From Alphaproteobacteria bacterium (GTDB lineage: Bacteria; Pseudomonadota; Alphaproteobacteria; Rhodobacterales; Rhodobacteraceae): a DNA stretch of 32,226 nucleotides. Below the pieces are notes generated by a model. The model made no database searches and was not told where the DNA came from. It saw only the letters and a list, made by a program, of their open reading frames with translations. Shown here one piece after another: positions 10,905 to 18,473 of this stretch (within the stretch, counting starts at the first letter, position 1; each line of letters starts with the position of its first letter). The stretch lies in NCBI GenBank assembly GCA_030433335.1, contig JAUILL010000037.1, positions 1-32,226 on the forward strand, read 5' to 3'. The position numbers and the translations under genes were made by a program.

Positions 10905-12128
10905 ATGAAAAGACGTGATTTCCTGATTCGGTCTGCGCTACTGGGCTGTTCGGCTGCGGCATCGCCGTTCATGACGCCAGTGGCTTTGGCCTCGGCGCCT
11001 TGGGATGCGCGGTTGGTGGTGATCATCCTGCGCGGCGCGATGGACGGGCTGGACATGGTGCGCCCCTATGGCGACCCCGACTATTCGGCGCTGCGCGGCG
11101 GGCTGACGGGCGGAGGTGTAGGCGAAGCGGACCTGAACGGGTTCTATGCCTTGCATCCGTCGATGGAGCCGTTGCGTCCGCTGTGGCAGCAGGGGTCGCT
11201 GGGCTTTGCCCATGCGGTCAGCACGCCGTATCGCGATCAGCGCAGTCACTTTGACGGGCAGGATCTGCTCGAGGCAGGAACGGTTGGGCTCGATCAAGGC
11301 CGGTCGCGGGATGGCTGGTTGAACCGCTTGCTGCAGTGCGTTCCGGGGGTGAGCGGCGAGACGTCCTTTGCCCTTGGGCGGGACCGGATGCTGCTGATGC
11401 GGGGCGATGCGCCGGTCAGCACTTGGGCGCCTGAGTCGGACCTGAACCTGAGCCCGCAGGCGCGTCTGTTGCTAGAGATGGTGAGCCATGATGACCCGCT
11501 GTTTAGCGGGGCGGTGACGGATGCGATCCATATTGCCGAGAGCCTTGGTCTGATCGACGTGCCGGAGACGGCGCTGGACGCGCAGGACATGGTGAGTCAG
11601 CGGATGAAGGACAATCGCAAAGACGCCGCGAATGGCCACATGCTGTTGGCGGACTTTGCCGCCGCGCGCCTGAAGGAAGAAGCGCGGATTGCGGCCTTTT
11701 CGCTGAACGGTTGGGACACTCACAAAGGGCAGAAAAACGCGATCAACCGTGCAGGCGCGCAGTTGGCCGAGGTGATTGGCGGGCTGCATGACAATCTGGG
11801 CCCCGAGATCTGGGGCAAGACGGTTGTGCTGGCGATGACCGAGTTCGGGCGGACCGCGCGGATCAATGGCTCTGCGGGGACCGATCACGGGACGGGCAGT
11901 GCCATGGTGATGGCTGGCGGAGCGTTGCGCGGCGGGCAGGTGTGGTCTGATTGGCCGGGCTTGGCCGAGGCGGATCTCTATGCCAAGCGCGACCTGATGC
12001 CGACCCGCGATGTGCGCGCCCATGCGGCGTGGACGCTGCGGTCACTGTTCGGGATCGATCAATCCGTGCTCGAGACCAAGGTTTTCCCCGGTCTCGACAT
12101 GGGTGGCGATCCGCGGCTGGTGCTGTAA
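10905..12128 (+). CDS. DUF1501 domain-containing protein with Tat signal
   Basis: This 407-residue protein belongs to DUF1501, a family related to the alkaline phosphatase/sulfatase fold with no settled function. The N-terminus KRRDFLIRSALLG followed by an alanine-rich stretch ending near ALASA (residue 30) is a twin-arginine export signal, so the protein should fold in the cytoplasm and act in the periplasm. Family motifs include RGAMDGLDMV near 44, SHFDGQDLLEAG near 115, NGWDTHKGQ near 270 and TEFGRTARING near 312, rich in candidate metal-binding Asp and His residues. The start at 10905 has GAGGAG eight bases upstream, inside the end of the DUF1800 gene. The pair forms a two-gene operon. 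Its 3' end directly abuts the convergent response regulator gene. Confidence 0.9.
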   Translation: MKRRDFLIRSALLGCSAAASPFMTPVALASAPWDARLVVIILRGAMDGLDMVRPYGDPDYSALRGGLTGGGVGEADLNGFYALHPSMEPLRPLWQQGSLGFAHAVSTPYRDQRSHFDGQDLLEAGTVGLDQGRSRDGWLNRLLQCVPGVSGETSFALGRDRMLLMRGDAPVSTWAPESDLNLSPQARLLLEMVSHDDPLFSGAVTDAIHIAESLGLIDVPETALDAQDMVSQRMKDNRKDAANGHMLLADFAAARLKEEARIAAFSLNGWDTHKGQKNAINRAGAQLAEVIGGLHDNLGPEIWGKTVVLAMTEFGRTARINGSAGTDHGTGSAMVMAGGALRGGQVWSDWPGLAEADLYAKRDLMPTRDVRAHAAWTLRSLFGIDQSVLETKVFPGLDMGGDPRLVL

Positions 12129-12851
12129 TCAGGCGACGGCCAGCGCGTTCATCCGCTGTTGCAGCAGGGCGGCCAGATTGGCGCGCGCGGCAGCAGCGGC
12201 CTGGCCGCCTTGGATGGCTTTGGACAGAGCCTCAACCGCGTCCATCACACTGGTGTCGTCGGCGCTGATTGCCACGCCGCGCAGGAATTGCAGGGCGTAG
12301 GTCAGTTTCGAGCAGGTCTGGTCGCGGTCTTCGTCCAGCATGTGCACCACATGGCTGAGGTCATCGTAATAAGCCAACTGGTCGGGGTTGATCCGCTCTT
12401 CGTTGATCATGCGGGGGCCGGTGGGATGCCGGTTTACGGGCAAAAACGCCAGAATGGTTTCCTGAAATACCGACAAGGAGCGCAGGGGTTTGGCGAGGAA
12501 CGCGTCGGCGCCAGCTTGTAGCGCGGGGCCTTCGAGCCCTTGGTCCCCGCTGATCGCGATCAGGACAGGCGGGCGCATGGCGGTTTCGGTCAGCTCGTTG
12601 ATCAGATCGCAGCCGTTCCCGTCGGGCAGGCCCAGATCCACCATCAGGCAGTCGGGGCGATAGATGCTCAGGTGTCTGCGGGCGGATCGCAGGGAATCAG
12701 CGCGGCGGATGCGGGCGCCAGAGCGCATGCACATCAGGCGCAGCGCCTCGCAGGTAAAGCGGCTGTCCTCGACCAGCAGCAAGCTCAAGCCGGTCAGGGG
12801 ACGCGTCGGGGTGGGGCGGGTCATGCGGTAGGTCAGGTCATCGTCGTTCAT
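12129..12851 (-). CDS. Response regulator, receiver domain plus uncharacterised C-terminal region
   Basis: This 240-residue protein has an N-terminal receiver domain from about residue 22 to 135. The acidic pocket (E28, D29), the phospho-acceptor D72 in MVDLGLPDGNG, S101 in AISGD and K121 in LAKPL are all present, so it should be phosphorylated by a histidine kinase or phosphotransfer protein. The C-terminal ~100 residues are mostly helical, contain SHVVHMLDEDRDQT and an alanine-rich end, and show no helix-turn-helix, GGDEF, EAL or kinase motif, so the output is unknown. No kinase gene is nearby. The start at 12851 follows GAGGAG by eight bases; an upstream in-frame ATG at 12977 adds 42 unsupported residues. 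The stop codon touches that of the convergent DUF1501 gene. Confidence 0.85.
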   Translation of the reverse strand: MNDDDLTYRMTRPTPTRPLTGLSLLLVEDSRFTCEALRLMCMRSGARIRRADSLRSARRHLSIYRPDCLMVDLGLPDGNGCDLINELTETAMRPPVLIAISGDQGLEGPALQAGADAFLAKPLRSLSVFQETILAFLPVNRHPTGPRMINEERINPDQLAYYDDLSHVVHMLDEDRDQTCSKLTYALQFLRGVAISADDTSVMDAVEALSKAIQGGQAAAAARANLAALLQQRMNALAVA

Positions 12852-13000
12852 CGGGCTTCTCCTCGACTCGGGCGGGTCCTGTTCAGAATACCGACCGCAT
12901 GGATAACGCATGGTTAATGGCCTGCGACCTTGGCGGCGCTTGCAATGCGCTGCACTGCGGCGCGATAAAGGGCGCAACCATTTCAGGAGGAGACGACATC

Positions 13001-13405
13001 ATGATCGGACGTTTGAACCACGTCGCTATTGCAGTGCCCGATTTGCAGGCCGCCGCCGAACAGTACCGTACCGCGCTGGGGGCCAAAGTGGGCGAGCCGC
13101 AGGACGAGCCCGACCACGGCGTGACCGTGATCTTTATCGAATTGCCGAACACCAAGATCGAACTACTCTACCCGCTGGGCGATGAGAGCCCGATCAACGG
13201 CTTTCTGGAAAAGAACCCCTCTGGCGGCATCCACCATGTCTGCTATGAGGTGGACGACATTATCGCAGCCCGCGATCACCTGAAAGCAACCGGCGCACGT
13301 GTTCTGGGTTCGGGCGAGCCCAAGATCGGCGCCCATGGCAAGCCCGTCCTGTTCTTGCACCCCAAGGACTTTAACGGCTGCCTCGTGGAACTGGAGCAAG
13401 TCTGA
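13001..13405 (+). CDS. mce: Methylmalonyl-CoA epimerase
   Basis: This VOC-superfamily metalloenzyme interconverts the 2S and 2R epimers of methylmalonyl-CoA, linking propionyl-CoA carboxylation to methylmalonyl-CoA mutase and the TCA cycle. The 134-residue protein has the two paired beta-alpha-beta-beta-beta modules. Likely metal ligands are H7 in LNHVAIAV, H78 or H79 in GGIHHVCYEV, and E130 in CLVELEQV, matching the positions known in characterised epimerases. The start at 13001 is fixed by AGGAGG nine bases upstream. The TGA overlaps the ATG of the DUF1467 gene by one base (TGATG), so the two are translationally coupled. This mce-DUF1467 arrangement is frequent in Rhodobacterales. Confidence 0.93.
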   Translation: MIGRLNHVAIAVPDLQAAAEQYRTALGAKVGEPQDEPDHGVTVIFIELPNTKIELLYPLGDESPINGFLEKNPSGGIHHVCYEVDDIIAARDHLKATGARVLGSGEPKIGAHGKPVLFLHPKDFNGCLVELEQV

Positions 13406-13695
13406 TGACAATCACCGCAGCCATCGTCCTTTACGCGATCTGTTGGTTTATGACCCTGTTTATCACCCTGCCTTTGCGTCTGCGGACCCAAGGGGACGAG
13501 GGTGAGGTCGTTCCCGGCACCCCCGCTGGGGCGCCTGCGGATTTCAAACCCAAGCGCGTGGCGATCATCGTGACCATCTGGGGCACTTTGATCTGGGCGA
13601 TCATTGCGGCGGTGATTTTGTTCGGTGGGCTGTCCATCCGCGAGATGGACCCGTGGAAGAATATGCGTCCTCAGCCCATCCTGACGGACAAATAA
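13405..13695 (+). CDS. DUF1467 family small membrane protein
   Basis: This 96-residue protein has two predicted membrane helices, roughly residues 5-25 and 52-74, with a polar, proline-rich loop between them and the C-terminal tail SIREMDPWKNM. It matches DUF1467, a small alphaproteobacterial membrane family of unknown function. It overlaps the mce stop codon by one base, so it depends on mce translation. The consistent linkage suggests a connection with propionate/methylmalonyl-CoA metabolism or only shared expression; neither is demonstrated. Confidence 0.85.
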   Translation: MTITAAIVLYAICWFMTLFITLPLRLRTQGDEGEVVPGTPAGAPADFKPKRVAIIVTIWGTLIWAIIAAVILFGGLSIREMDPWKNMRPQPILTDK

Positions 13696-13702
13696 GCAGT
13701 CG

Positions 13703-13727
13703 GTCTGCCGCGGTTAGCGCGGCAGAC
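13703..13727. terminator. Hairpin between convergent DUF1467 and EI24 genes
   Basis: GTCTGCCGCG at 13703-13712 pairs perfectly with CGCGGCAGAC at 13718-13727 around the five-base loop GTTAG. It covers the last codons and stop of the minus-strand EI24 gene and lies eight bases past the DUF1467 stop. No strong T-run follows on either strand, so it may be a weak bidirectional terminator or an mRNA 3'-end stabiliser. Confidence 0.5.
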
Positions 13728-14406
13728 GATGATACAGGTGGGTGAACATCGCGCAGCCCACCACCGGAACCAGTAGGTTCACCAAGGGGATCGACAGGGG
13801 CAGGGCCATCAGACCGCCCGCGATCCACAGGGTCAGGGCATTGCGGCGACGCCGCTTTTTGACACCTGCGCGGTCGGTGCGGCGGATTGCGACCATCTGG
13901 AAATATTCCCGCGCCAGCAAGAAGCCGTTCAGGGCCCAGAAGATCAGCGGCGCAAAGGGCGCAAAGATCAGATAGAGCACCAGCGCCAGCAGGTTCGCGA
14001 CCACGATCACGCCAAGAAAGCGGAACGAGTCTGTGATGTTGGTCGCCAGAGAGATACGCTTGGCGGCGGGCAGGCCGGTGTAGTGCTTGTCCTCGACCGC
14101 GTCAGCGACATCGTCCAGAAAAATGCCGGTCATGGCCGAGGCCACGGGCACCATCAGGAACGTCGAGAGCAGCAGCATCAGCGGGATCGAGCCCCAGGAC
14201 ACCACGTTGTCGACCCAAGTGACCTCGCCAACAAACGGCAGCGTCACCGAGTCCCCCAGCAGCCAGCCGACGATCCACATGACGATGGCGTAGATGCCCG
14301 CCAGCAGGGCGATGGCGAGGCCGATCCCCTTGAGGAGGACCGACCGGAAGCGCGGATCGCTGAGCTGTGCGAGGCTCAGCGACAGGGCCTTGAGGATCTG
14401 GGTCAT
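13714..14406 (-). CDS. EI24/CysZ-like integral membrane protein
   Basis: This 230-residue inner-membrane protein belongs to the EI24 family, which includes the sulfate permease CysZ. Hydrophobic segments lie near residues 25-48, 75-95, 130-160 (a re-entrant pair around FLGVIVVANLLALVLYLIF) and 195-222. The cytoplasmic loop DDVADAVEDKHYTGLPA near 98-114 is characteristic of the family. No sulfate-assimilation genes lie nearby, so a CysZ role is only a family-based possibility. Its ATG overlaps the nitroreductase stop codon by four bases (ATGA), so the two genes form an operon with coupled translation. Confidence 0.85.
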   Translation of the reverse strand: MTQILKALSLSLAQLSDPRFRSVLLKGIGLAIALLAGIYAIVMWIVGWLLGDSVTLPFVGEVTWVDNVVSWGSIPLMLLLSTFLMVPVASAMTGIFLDDVADAVEDKHYTGLPAAKRISLATNITDSFRFLGVIVVANLLALVLYLIFAPFAPLIFWALNGFLLAREYFQMVAIRRTDRAGVKKRRRRNALTLWIAGGLMALPLSIPLVNLLVPVVGCAMFTHLYHRLPR

Positions 14407-14981
14407 TCAGCAACCCAAGTGGTGATCTGGTCCAGATCGGGGCGCGGGCGGTCGGGTGTGTCCGCCGAGGGGGTGCCAAGGTGAATGATCCCCGCGACGG
14501 TTTCGTCTGCGGTCAGGCCGAACACCTCTTCGCGGAACTGTTTGTCGTGGCTGAACCAGTTGGACACCCAGTTTGCGCCAAAACCCATAGCCATCGCGGC
14601 GTTCACCAGCGACAGGCAGACAGCGCCAGCCGAATAGGTCTGCTCGATCGCGGGGACCTTGTCGCTTTCTTTGGTGGTCTGGACCACAACGACCGCAAGG
14701 GGGCTGTTGCCGTAGACGCCGACGGGCTTGTCGATCTTGGCTTGCTCGATCCCCAATTCGGGGCCGCGCTTGGCGATGGCTTGGGCCACACGCTCCAGCG
14801 CGGGCTTTTCCAGCACGACAAAGCGCCAGGGCTCCAGCTTGCCGTGGTCGGGGCTGCGGGCGGCGGCGGTTAGAATGGTGGTCAGCTCGTCGCGGGTCGG
14901 CGCGGGAGCCTTAAGCGCGGGGATGGGCGTGCTGCGGCGGGACAGCAGGAAATCGAGGGCGGCTTGGTTCTTTTCGGTCAT
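14403..14981 (-). CDS. Nitroreductase-family FMN oxidoreductase (YdjA-like)
   Basis: This 192-residue protein resembles the minimal, YdjA-type members of the FMN-dependent nitroreductase family, which act as dimers and reduce nitroaromatics or quinones with NAD(P)H; the natural substrate is unknown. RRSTPIP near residue 15 is the FMN-phosphate-binding arginine motif, SPDHGKLEPWRFVVL near 43-57 the typical flavin loop, and GFGANWVSNW near 132-141 and GIIHLGTP near 163-170 the C-terminal flavin contacts. The start at 14981 follows GGACGA by a few bases. It precedes the EI24 membrane gene with a four-base overlap and follows the deacetylase gene on the same strand after a 58-base gap. Confidence 0.88.
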   Translation of the reverse strand: MTEKNQAALDFLLSRRSTPIPALKAPAPTRDELTTILTAAARSPDHGKLEPWRFVVLEKPALERVAQAIAKRGPELGIEQAKIDKPVGVYGNSPLAVVVVQTTKESDKVPAIEQTYSAGAVCLSLVNAAMAMGFGANWVSNWFSHDKQFREEVFGLTADETVAGIIHLGTPSADTPDRPRPDLDQITTWVAE

Positions 14982-15039
14982 CGGTCGTCCTAAAATAGCT
15001 AGGGCCTATGTCGGCAGTGGGGCGCGTCAGTTCAACCCT

Positions 15040-16146
15040 TTAGGGCAGAACGTGCGCGGCGATATCGTTAATTTCCGCTTCGACCATGGCATCATGTCGC
15101 GGGCCGGGCTGGCGGGCGTCATAGGTTTCGGCCAAGGGGTCGGGAACGGTGATCTGGCTGCCTGACATCTCCTCAAGCACGGCATGGCCGCAGAAGGGGA
15201 CGTAGAATTCCGAGTAGCCCCCTTCGTGTGCCATCACGAGGCGGCCTTCGCAATGCTCTTCGGCGGCTTCCATCAGGCTGCGGGTCATCAGGCGGTAGGT
15301 TTCAGCGGTGCACATCATGCGCGACAAAGGATCCACGATGGCCGCATCAAACCCGCAGGCGACGATGATCACGTCGGGGCGGAAATCATCCAGTGCAGGG
15401 CGGACGATCTGCTCGAAGGCATAGAGGTAACCATAATGGCCGGTGCCGGGGGGCAGGGGGATGTTGATGTTGAACCCTTCGCCGGGGCCTGCACCGCGAT
15501 CGGTATAGGCGCCGGTGTCCTCGGGGTAGTTGCGGTCCTGGTGGAGGCTGATAGTCAACACATCGGGGCGGTCGTAGAAGATCGCCTCGGTCCCGTTGCC
15601 GTGATGCACGTCCCAGTCGATGATCGCGACGCGGCCGGCCAACCCTTCGGCGATGGCGCATTCGGTGGCGATGGCGACGTTGGCCAAGATGCAGAAACCG
15701 TTGGGGTGATCGGGCAGCGCGTGGTGACCCGGCGGACGCGACAGGGCATAGGCGTTGGCGGTCTGGCCGGTGAGGACCGAGAACAGCGCGCCGCGGACCA
15801 GACCTGCGGACTGCGCGCAGATTTCAAAGCCGCCGGGGCCAAAGGGGGCCTGATCGCCAAGCTCGCCGCCGCCGGTGTCGGACAGGCGTTTGAATTCCTG
15901 CAAGAAGTGTTCGGGGTGCACATGGCGCATTTCTGACCATGAGACAGGCTCGGCCCCAGACACGCGCAGTTCGCGGGACAGGCCCGAGCGATCGAGCAGG
16001 TTCTTCAGACGACGTTTGGTTTCGGGGGCCTCGGGCAGACCACCCGCGACGAGCGGCTGCACCCAGCCGCCGACCGGATGGGTAAAGGCATAGTGCCCGC
16101 CCCCGTGCCAGAAACATGCTTCGTCCCAGAAAAATCCTGTCGCCAT
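15040..16146 (-). CDS. Histone deacetylase-family hydrolase (class II, acetylpolyamine amidohydrolase-like)
   Basis: This 368-residue zinc hydrolase belongs to the arginase/deacetylase superfamily. RPPGHHA at 137-143 carries the catalytic histidine pair H141-H142. DWDVHHGNGT at 177-186 supplies zinc ligands D179 and H181, ACGFDAA at 263-269 supplies D267, and EGGY at 308-311 has the catalytic tyrosine. The N-terminus FFWDEACFWHGGGHY is typical of bacterial class II members. Bacterial relatives deacetylate polyamines, acetoin-pathway proteins or other small amides; the substrate here is undetermined. It is the first gene of a minus-strand group with the nitroreductase and EI24 genes. The ribosome binding site at the chosen ATG is weak, but the N-terminus fits the family. 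Confidence 0.92.
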   Translation of the reverse strand: MATGFFWDEACFWHGGGHYAFTHPVGGWVQPLVAGGLPEAPETKRRLKNLLDRSGLSRELRVSGAEPVSWSEMRHVHPEHFLQEFKRLSDTGGGELGDQAPFGPGGFEICAQSAGLVRGALFSVLTGQTANAYALSRPPGHHALPDHPNGFCILANVAIATECAIAEGLAGRVAIIDWDVHHGNGTEAIFYDRPDVLTISLHQDRNYPEDTGAYTDRGAGPGEGFNINIPLPPGTGHYGYLYAFEQIVRPALDDFRPDVIIVACGFDAAIVDPLSRMMCTAETYRLMTRSLMEAAEEHCEGRLVMAHEGGYSEFYVPFCGHAVLEEMSGSQITVPDPLAETYDARQPGPRHDAMVEAEINDIAAHVLP

Positions 16147-16211
16147 CGGTCTAACCCCTGAAAATTTCGGTCAGACTAGGCGGGGGCGCTGCAGAGTGCT
16201 AGAGGGCAAAT

Positions 16212-16466
16212 ATGGCTGATCCCGACCTGACCCATCTGGCCCAAGTAGGCACCGAAATCCCTGTGCGTGTGACGCCCAAGGCATCCCGCAACGCGATCAA
16301 ATCCGAAGATGGCGCGTTGCGAGTCTATGTGACCACCGTGCCGGAAGACGGCAAGGCGAATGCCGCTGTGGTGAAGTTGCTCTCCAAAGCGGTTGGCGTA
16401 CCTAAATCTCGGCTGGAGCTGGTAAGGGGGCATACCAGCCGCGACAAGGTCTTTCGCGTCCTTTGA
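16212..16466 (+). CDS. DUF167 (YggU-like) family protein
   Basis: This 84-residue protein is a DUF167/YggU family member, a small conserved fold found in bacteria, archaea and eukaryotes with no assigned activity. The signature is the VRVTPKASRNAI segment near 18-29, EDGKANAAVVKLLSKAVGV near 45-63, and the C-terminal RGHTSRDKVFRV. The start at 16212 follows AGAGGG by about five bases. Its stop codon directly abuts the stop of the convergent 79-residue hypothetical gene. Confidence 0.9.
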   Translation: MADPDLTHLAQVGTEIPVRVTPKASRNAIKSEDGALRVYVTTVPEDGKANAAVVKLLSKAVGVPKSRLELVRGHTSRDKVFRVL

Positions 16467-16706
16467 TCAGGCCTCGGCCCGGCGCAACGTATAGACCCCT
16501 TCGGGTAGGTCGAGCGCGGCTCCAAGGTCGCGCAGTTGGCTCAGGCTGAAGGTGACTTTCATCACCTGATCAGTTCGCTGGTCATATTGTTCTAGTGTGA
16601 CGCAATCCTCGAAGGCGTTGATTGTGATATCCTCGGCAAGGGGGGAGGGGCCCTCGTCGACCAAGGTTACAACAGTTGCGTCAAACTCGTGCTCAATCGA
16701 AAACAT
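16467..16706 (-). CDS. Hypothetical protein, 79 residues
   Basis: I do not recognise a named family. The acidic protein begins MFSIEHEFDATVVTLVDEG and ends YTLRRAEA. It looks like a small all-beta or alpha/beta cytoplasmic domain: alternating hydrophobics (ATVVTLV, DCVTLEQY, KVTFSLSQL) and no membrane segment. It ends exactly where the DUF167 gene ends on the other strand. A perfect inverted repeat lies 58 bases upstream of its start codon and could be involved in control. Tight packing and the conserved-looking composition support a real gene. Confidence 0.7.
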   Translation of the reverse strand: MFSIEHEFDATVVTLVDEGPSPLAEDITINAFEDCVTLEQYDQRTDQVMKVTFSLSQLRDLGAALDLPEGVYTLRRAEA

Positions 16707-16763
16707 GGGGTAATGCTACCGCGCCTCGGAATGCTTTCAAGTCCCGCATGACAATTTGATGAA

Positions 16764-16783
16764 CGAAGTGTGTTCACACTTCG
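16764..16783. promoter_or_regulatory. Perfect 9-bp inverted repeat, possible operator
   Basis: CGAAGTGTG-TT-CACACTTCG is an exact inverted repeat of nine pairs with a two-base centre. It lies 58 bases upstream of the 79-residue hypothetical gene (minus) and about 220 bases upstream of the M48 protease gene (plus). No T-run follows on either strand, so a dimeric-repressor site is more likely than a terminator. The loop is too short for a normal RNA hairpin unless the inner pairs open. Confidence 0.45.
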
Positions 16784-17000
16784 CTGATACATTGGGCGCG
16801 TTTGCCTAACCCTTTGGCATGCAGTGGAAATTCTGCTTTTGCGTTTATGTAGTGGTGCTTGCCTGCGGCGGGGATGCAACTGTTTGCTGTAAAGATGAAT
16901 TTTTCATTAATTTTCGGTTCATTGACCAACTGGTTCAAAAGTATCGGTAAGTCGAAAGGCGCTGGAACTACTTCGGCGTTGGGCGCATTCTCCCTGTGAC

Positions 17001-17717
17001 ATGAGACACTTTGTTTTGCTTGCTGCGCTGGCTCTGTTGGCCGCATGCGCTGTTCCCGTTGACCAGACGCCCCCAAGAAATACGGGCGTTTCTTCCGTAA
17101 GTCCCGAGATCTCGGCCCGCGCTGACGAGATCGCGAACCGCTTTGTGCGGGTAGTGGACCGTGTCGAACCGGTGGCCGAATCAATCTGCCGAGAAGAGAC
17201 CGAGCGGTTGCTTTGTGACTTCCATATCATGGTTGATCCCGACCCGGACTCGCCCGCCAACGCCTATCAGACGCAAGATCGGTGGGGGCGCCCCATCATC
17301 ATTTTCACCGTCGCCCTGATTGCAGACGCGCGGAACGAGGATGAACTGGCCTTTGTCTTGGGGCACGAGGCCTCGCACCACTTGCTGGGGCACATCAAGA
17401 AGAGCACCGAAGGCGCCAAGGCGGGGGCGGTGATCTTTGGCAACCTAGCCAGTGCGAGCGGGCTGCAGAACGAAGCCCTTGAAGAAGCAGTCAATCTTGG
17501 CGCAATGGTGGGGTCGCGTTACTACGCCAAACGCTATGAACTCGAGGCCGATCGGTTGGGCACCCTGATCACGGTTGAGGCAGGGTACAATCCGATCCGC
17601 GGGGCACAGTTCTTTACGCGTATTCCGGATCCGGGCGACAGGTTCCTAGGCTCTCACCCGCCCAATGCCCAACGTTTGCAGGTTGTGCGAGAAGCCGCCG
17701 GCGAACTCGGGTATTGA
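17001..17717 (+). CDS. M48-family metalloprotease, lipoprotein
   Basis: This 238-residue envelope protein has a signal sequence ending in the lipobox LLAAC, with C16 as the lipidated cysteine. The zinc protease motif HEASHH at 122-127 supplies ligands H122 and H126 and catalytic E123; the third ligand is expected at E180 in YELEADRLG. The order and spacing match the M48 group that includes LoiP/YcaL-type outer-membrane-associated proteases acting in envelope protein quality control. The C-terminal HPPNAQR segment is also typical of the group. Here the domain stands alone, without the TPR tail of BepA. No clear Shine-Dalgarno precedes the ATG, but the signal peptide fixes the start within a few codons. 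It leads two small plus-strand genes. Confidence 0.92.
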   Translation: MRHFVLLAALALLAACAVPVDQTPPRNTGVSSVSPEISARADEIANRFVRVVDRVEPVAESICREETERLLCDFHIMVDPDPDSPANAYQTQDRWGRPIIIFTVALIADARNEDELAFVLGHEASHHLLGHIKKSTEGAKAGAVIFGNLASASGLQNEALEEAVNLGAMVGSRYYAKRYELEADRLGTLITVEAGYNPIRGAQFFTRIPDPGDRFLGSHPPNAQRLQVVREAAGELGY

Positions 17718-17786
17718 TCTGCATCAACGTAGACGGGTGCAACTAATGATGCACTCAGGCCAACCCATAGACTGGAGGCCTGAGAA

Positions 17787-18041
17787 ATGTCTGTTTCCGA
17801 ACGCTACGACCACCACGCAAAATTGGTTGCCCACATGGCGGATACGCTGGGTGTGGATCTGCTAGAGCAAATGCAACGCGGAGAGCTGGACGGCGAAGAC
17901 CTGCGCCAGATGGTGCACAAGTGCACGGGCTGCACCAGCCCCTGTGACTGCGCGGACTGGCTGGTTGCGAATGCGGCGGGCTCGGAAGTTGCTCCGAACT
18001 ATTGCCGCAACGCGCAGGCGTTCGAGTTGATGAAAGGCTAG
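17787..18041 (+). CDS. DUF6455-like cysteine-rich small protein
   Basis: This 84-residue protein carries five cysteines, four of them clustered as C46-x2-C49-x3-C53-x-C55 and the fifth at C73 (YCRNA). The pattern CTGC...CDCADWL followed by YCRNA is typical of small Rhodobacterales proteins assigned to DUF6455, function unknown. The cysteine cluster suggests zinc or Fe-S binding, or redox chemistry, but no partner is evident. There is no signal peptide. The start at 17787 has GGAGG eight bases upstream. It sits between the M48 protease and the IMPACT-domain gene on the same strand. Confidence 0.75.
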   Translation: MSVSERYDHHAKLVAHMADTLGVDLLEQMQRGELDGEDLRQMVHKCTGCTSPCDCADWLVANAAGSEVAPNYCRNAQAFELMKG

Positions 18042-18073
18042 GGTTCATCCGCTTTGCCTGATAAGGCAGAGGC

Positions 18074-18430
18074 ATGGAACAACTGGAAAATGTCGTGACA
18101 GACCGCGGGTCGAAATACGCGGTCTCTGGCGGTCCCGCTCGCACCAAAGAAGAAGCGGATGCGCTGCTCAAAGAGCTGAAGCGCAGCAAGAAGTACGCAA
18201 AGGCGACCCACAACACCTGGGCGCTTTTGCCGTCCTCTGGCGAACCCTTGAAAAATGATGACGGAGAGAGCGGCGCAGGCATGGTGATCCTGCGAATGCT
18301 GGAGCGCGACGATGTGCGAGACACCGTGGTCGTGGTGACGCGCTGGTACGGCGGCAAGCATCTAGGAGGAGACCGGTTCCGCCACGTGCAAACCTGCGTC
18401 AGAGCGTGGATCGACCAGTTCAAAGCATAG
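18074..18430 (+). CDS. IMPACT/YigZ (UPF0029) N-terminal domain protein
   Basis: This 118-residue protein matches the N-terminal domain shared by YigZ and eukaryotic IMPACT. The diagnostic segment is TRWYGGKHLGGDRFRH near 96-111, preceded by DDGESGAGMVIL and a helix-rich start. It lacks the C-terminal ferredoxin-like domain of full-length YigZ, so it is a single-domain version. IMPACT family members are linked to translation control in eukaryotes; the bacterial role is not established. The gene begins 32 bases after the DUF6455 gene and ends in a strong inverted repeat. Confidence 0.85.
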   Translation: MEQLENVVTDRGSKYAVSGGPARTKEEADALLKELKRSKKYAKATHNTWALLPSSGEPLKNDDGESGAGMVILRMLERDDVRDTVVVVTRWYGGKHLGGDRFRHVQTCVRAWIDQFKA

Positions 18431-18455
18431 GCGATCCGGTGGGGGCCGGATCGCC
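18430..18455. terminator. Hairpin between convergent IMPACT-domain and VPLPA-CTERM genes
   Basis: GGCGATCCGG at 18430-18439 pairs perfectly with CCGGATCGCC at 18446-18455 across a six-base loop, TGGGGG. It starts on the last base of the IMPACT-domain stop codon and ends 19 bases before the convergent gene's stop. No T-run follows, so it is terminator-like rather than a canonical intrinsic terminator. Confidence 0.5.
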
Positions 18456-18473
18456 ACGATGCAAGTGCGCAGA

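Noticed and set aside
16774..17184. A 136-codon minus-strand frame over the M48 upstream region
   Set aside because: It overlaps the 5' part of the M48 gene, has irregular composition, no ribosome binding site and no recognisable family.
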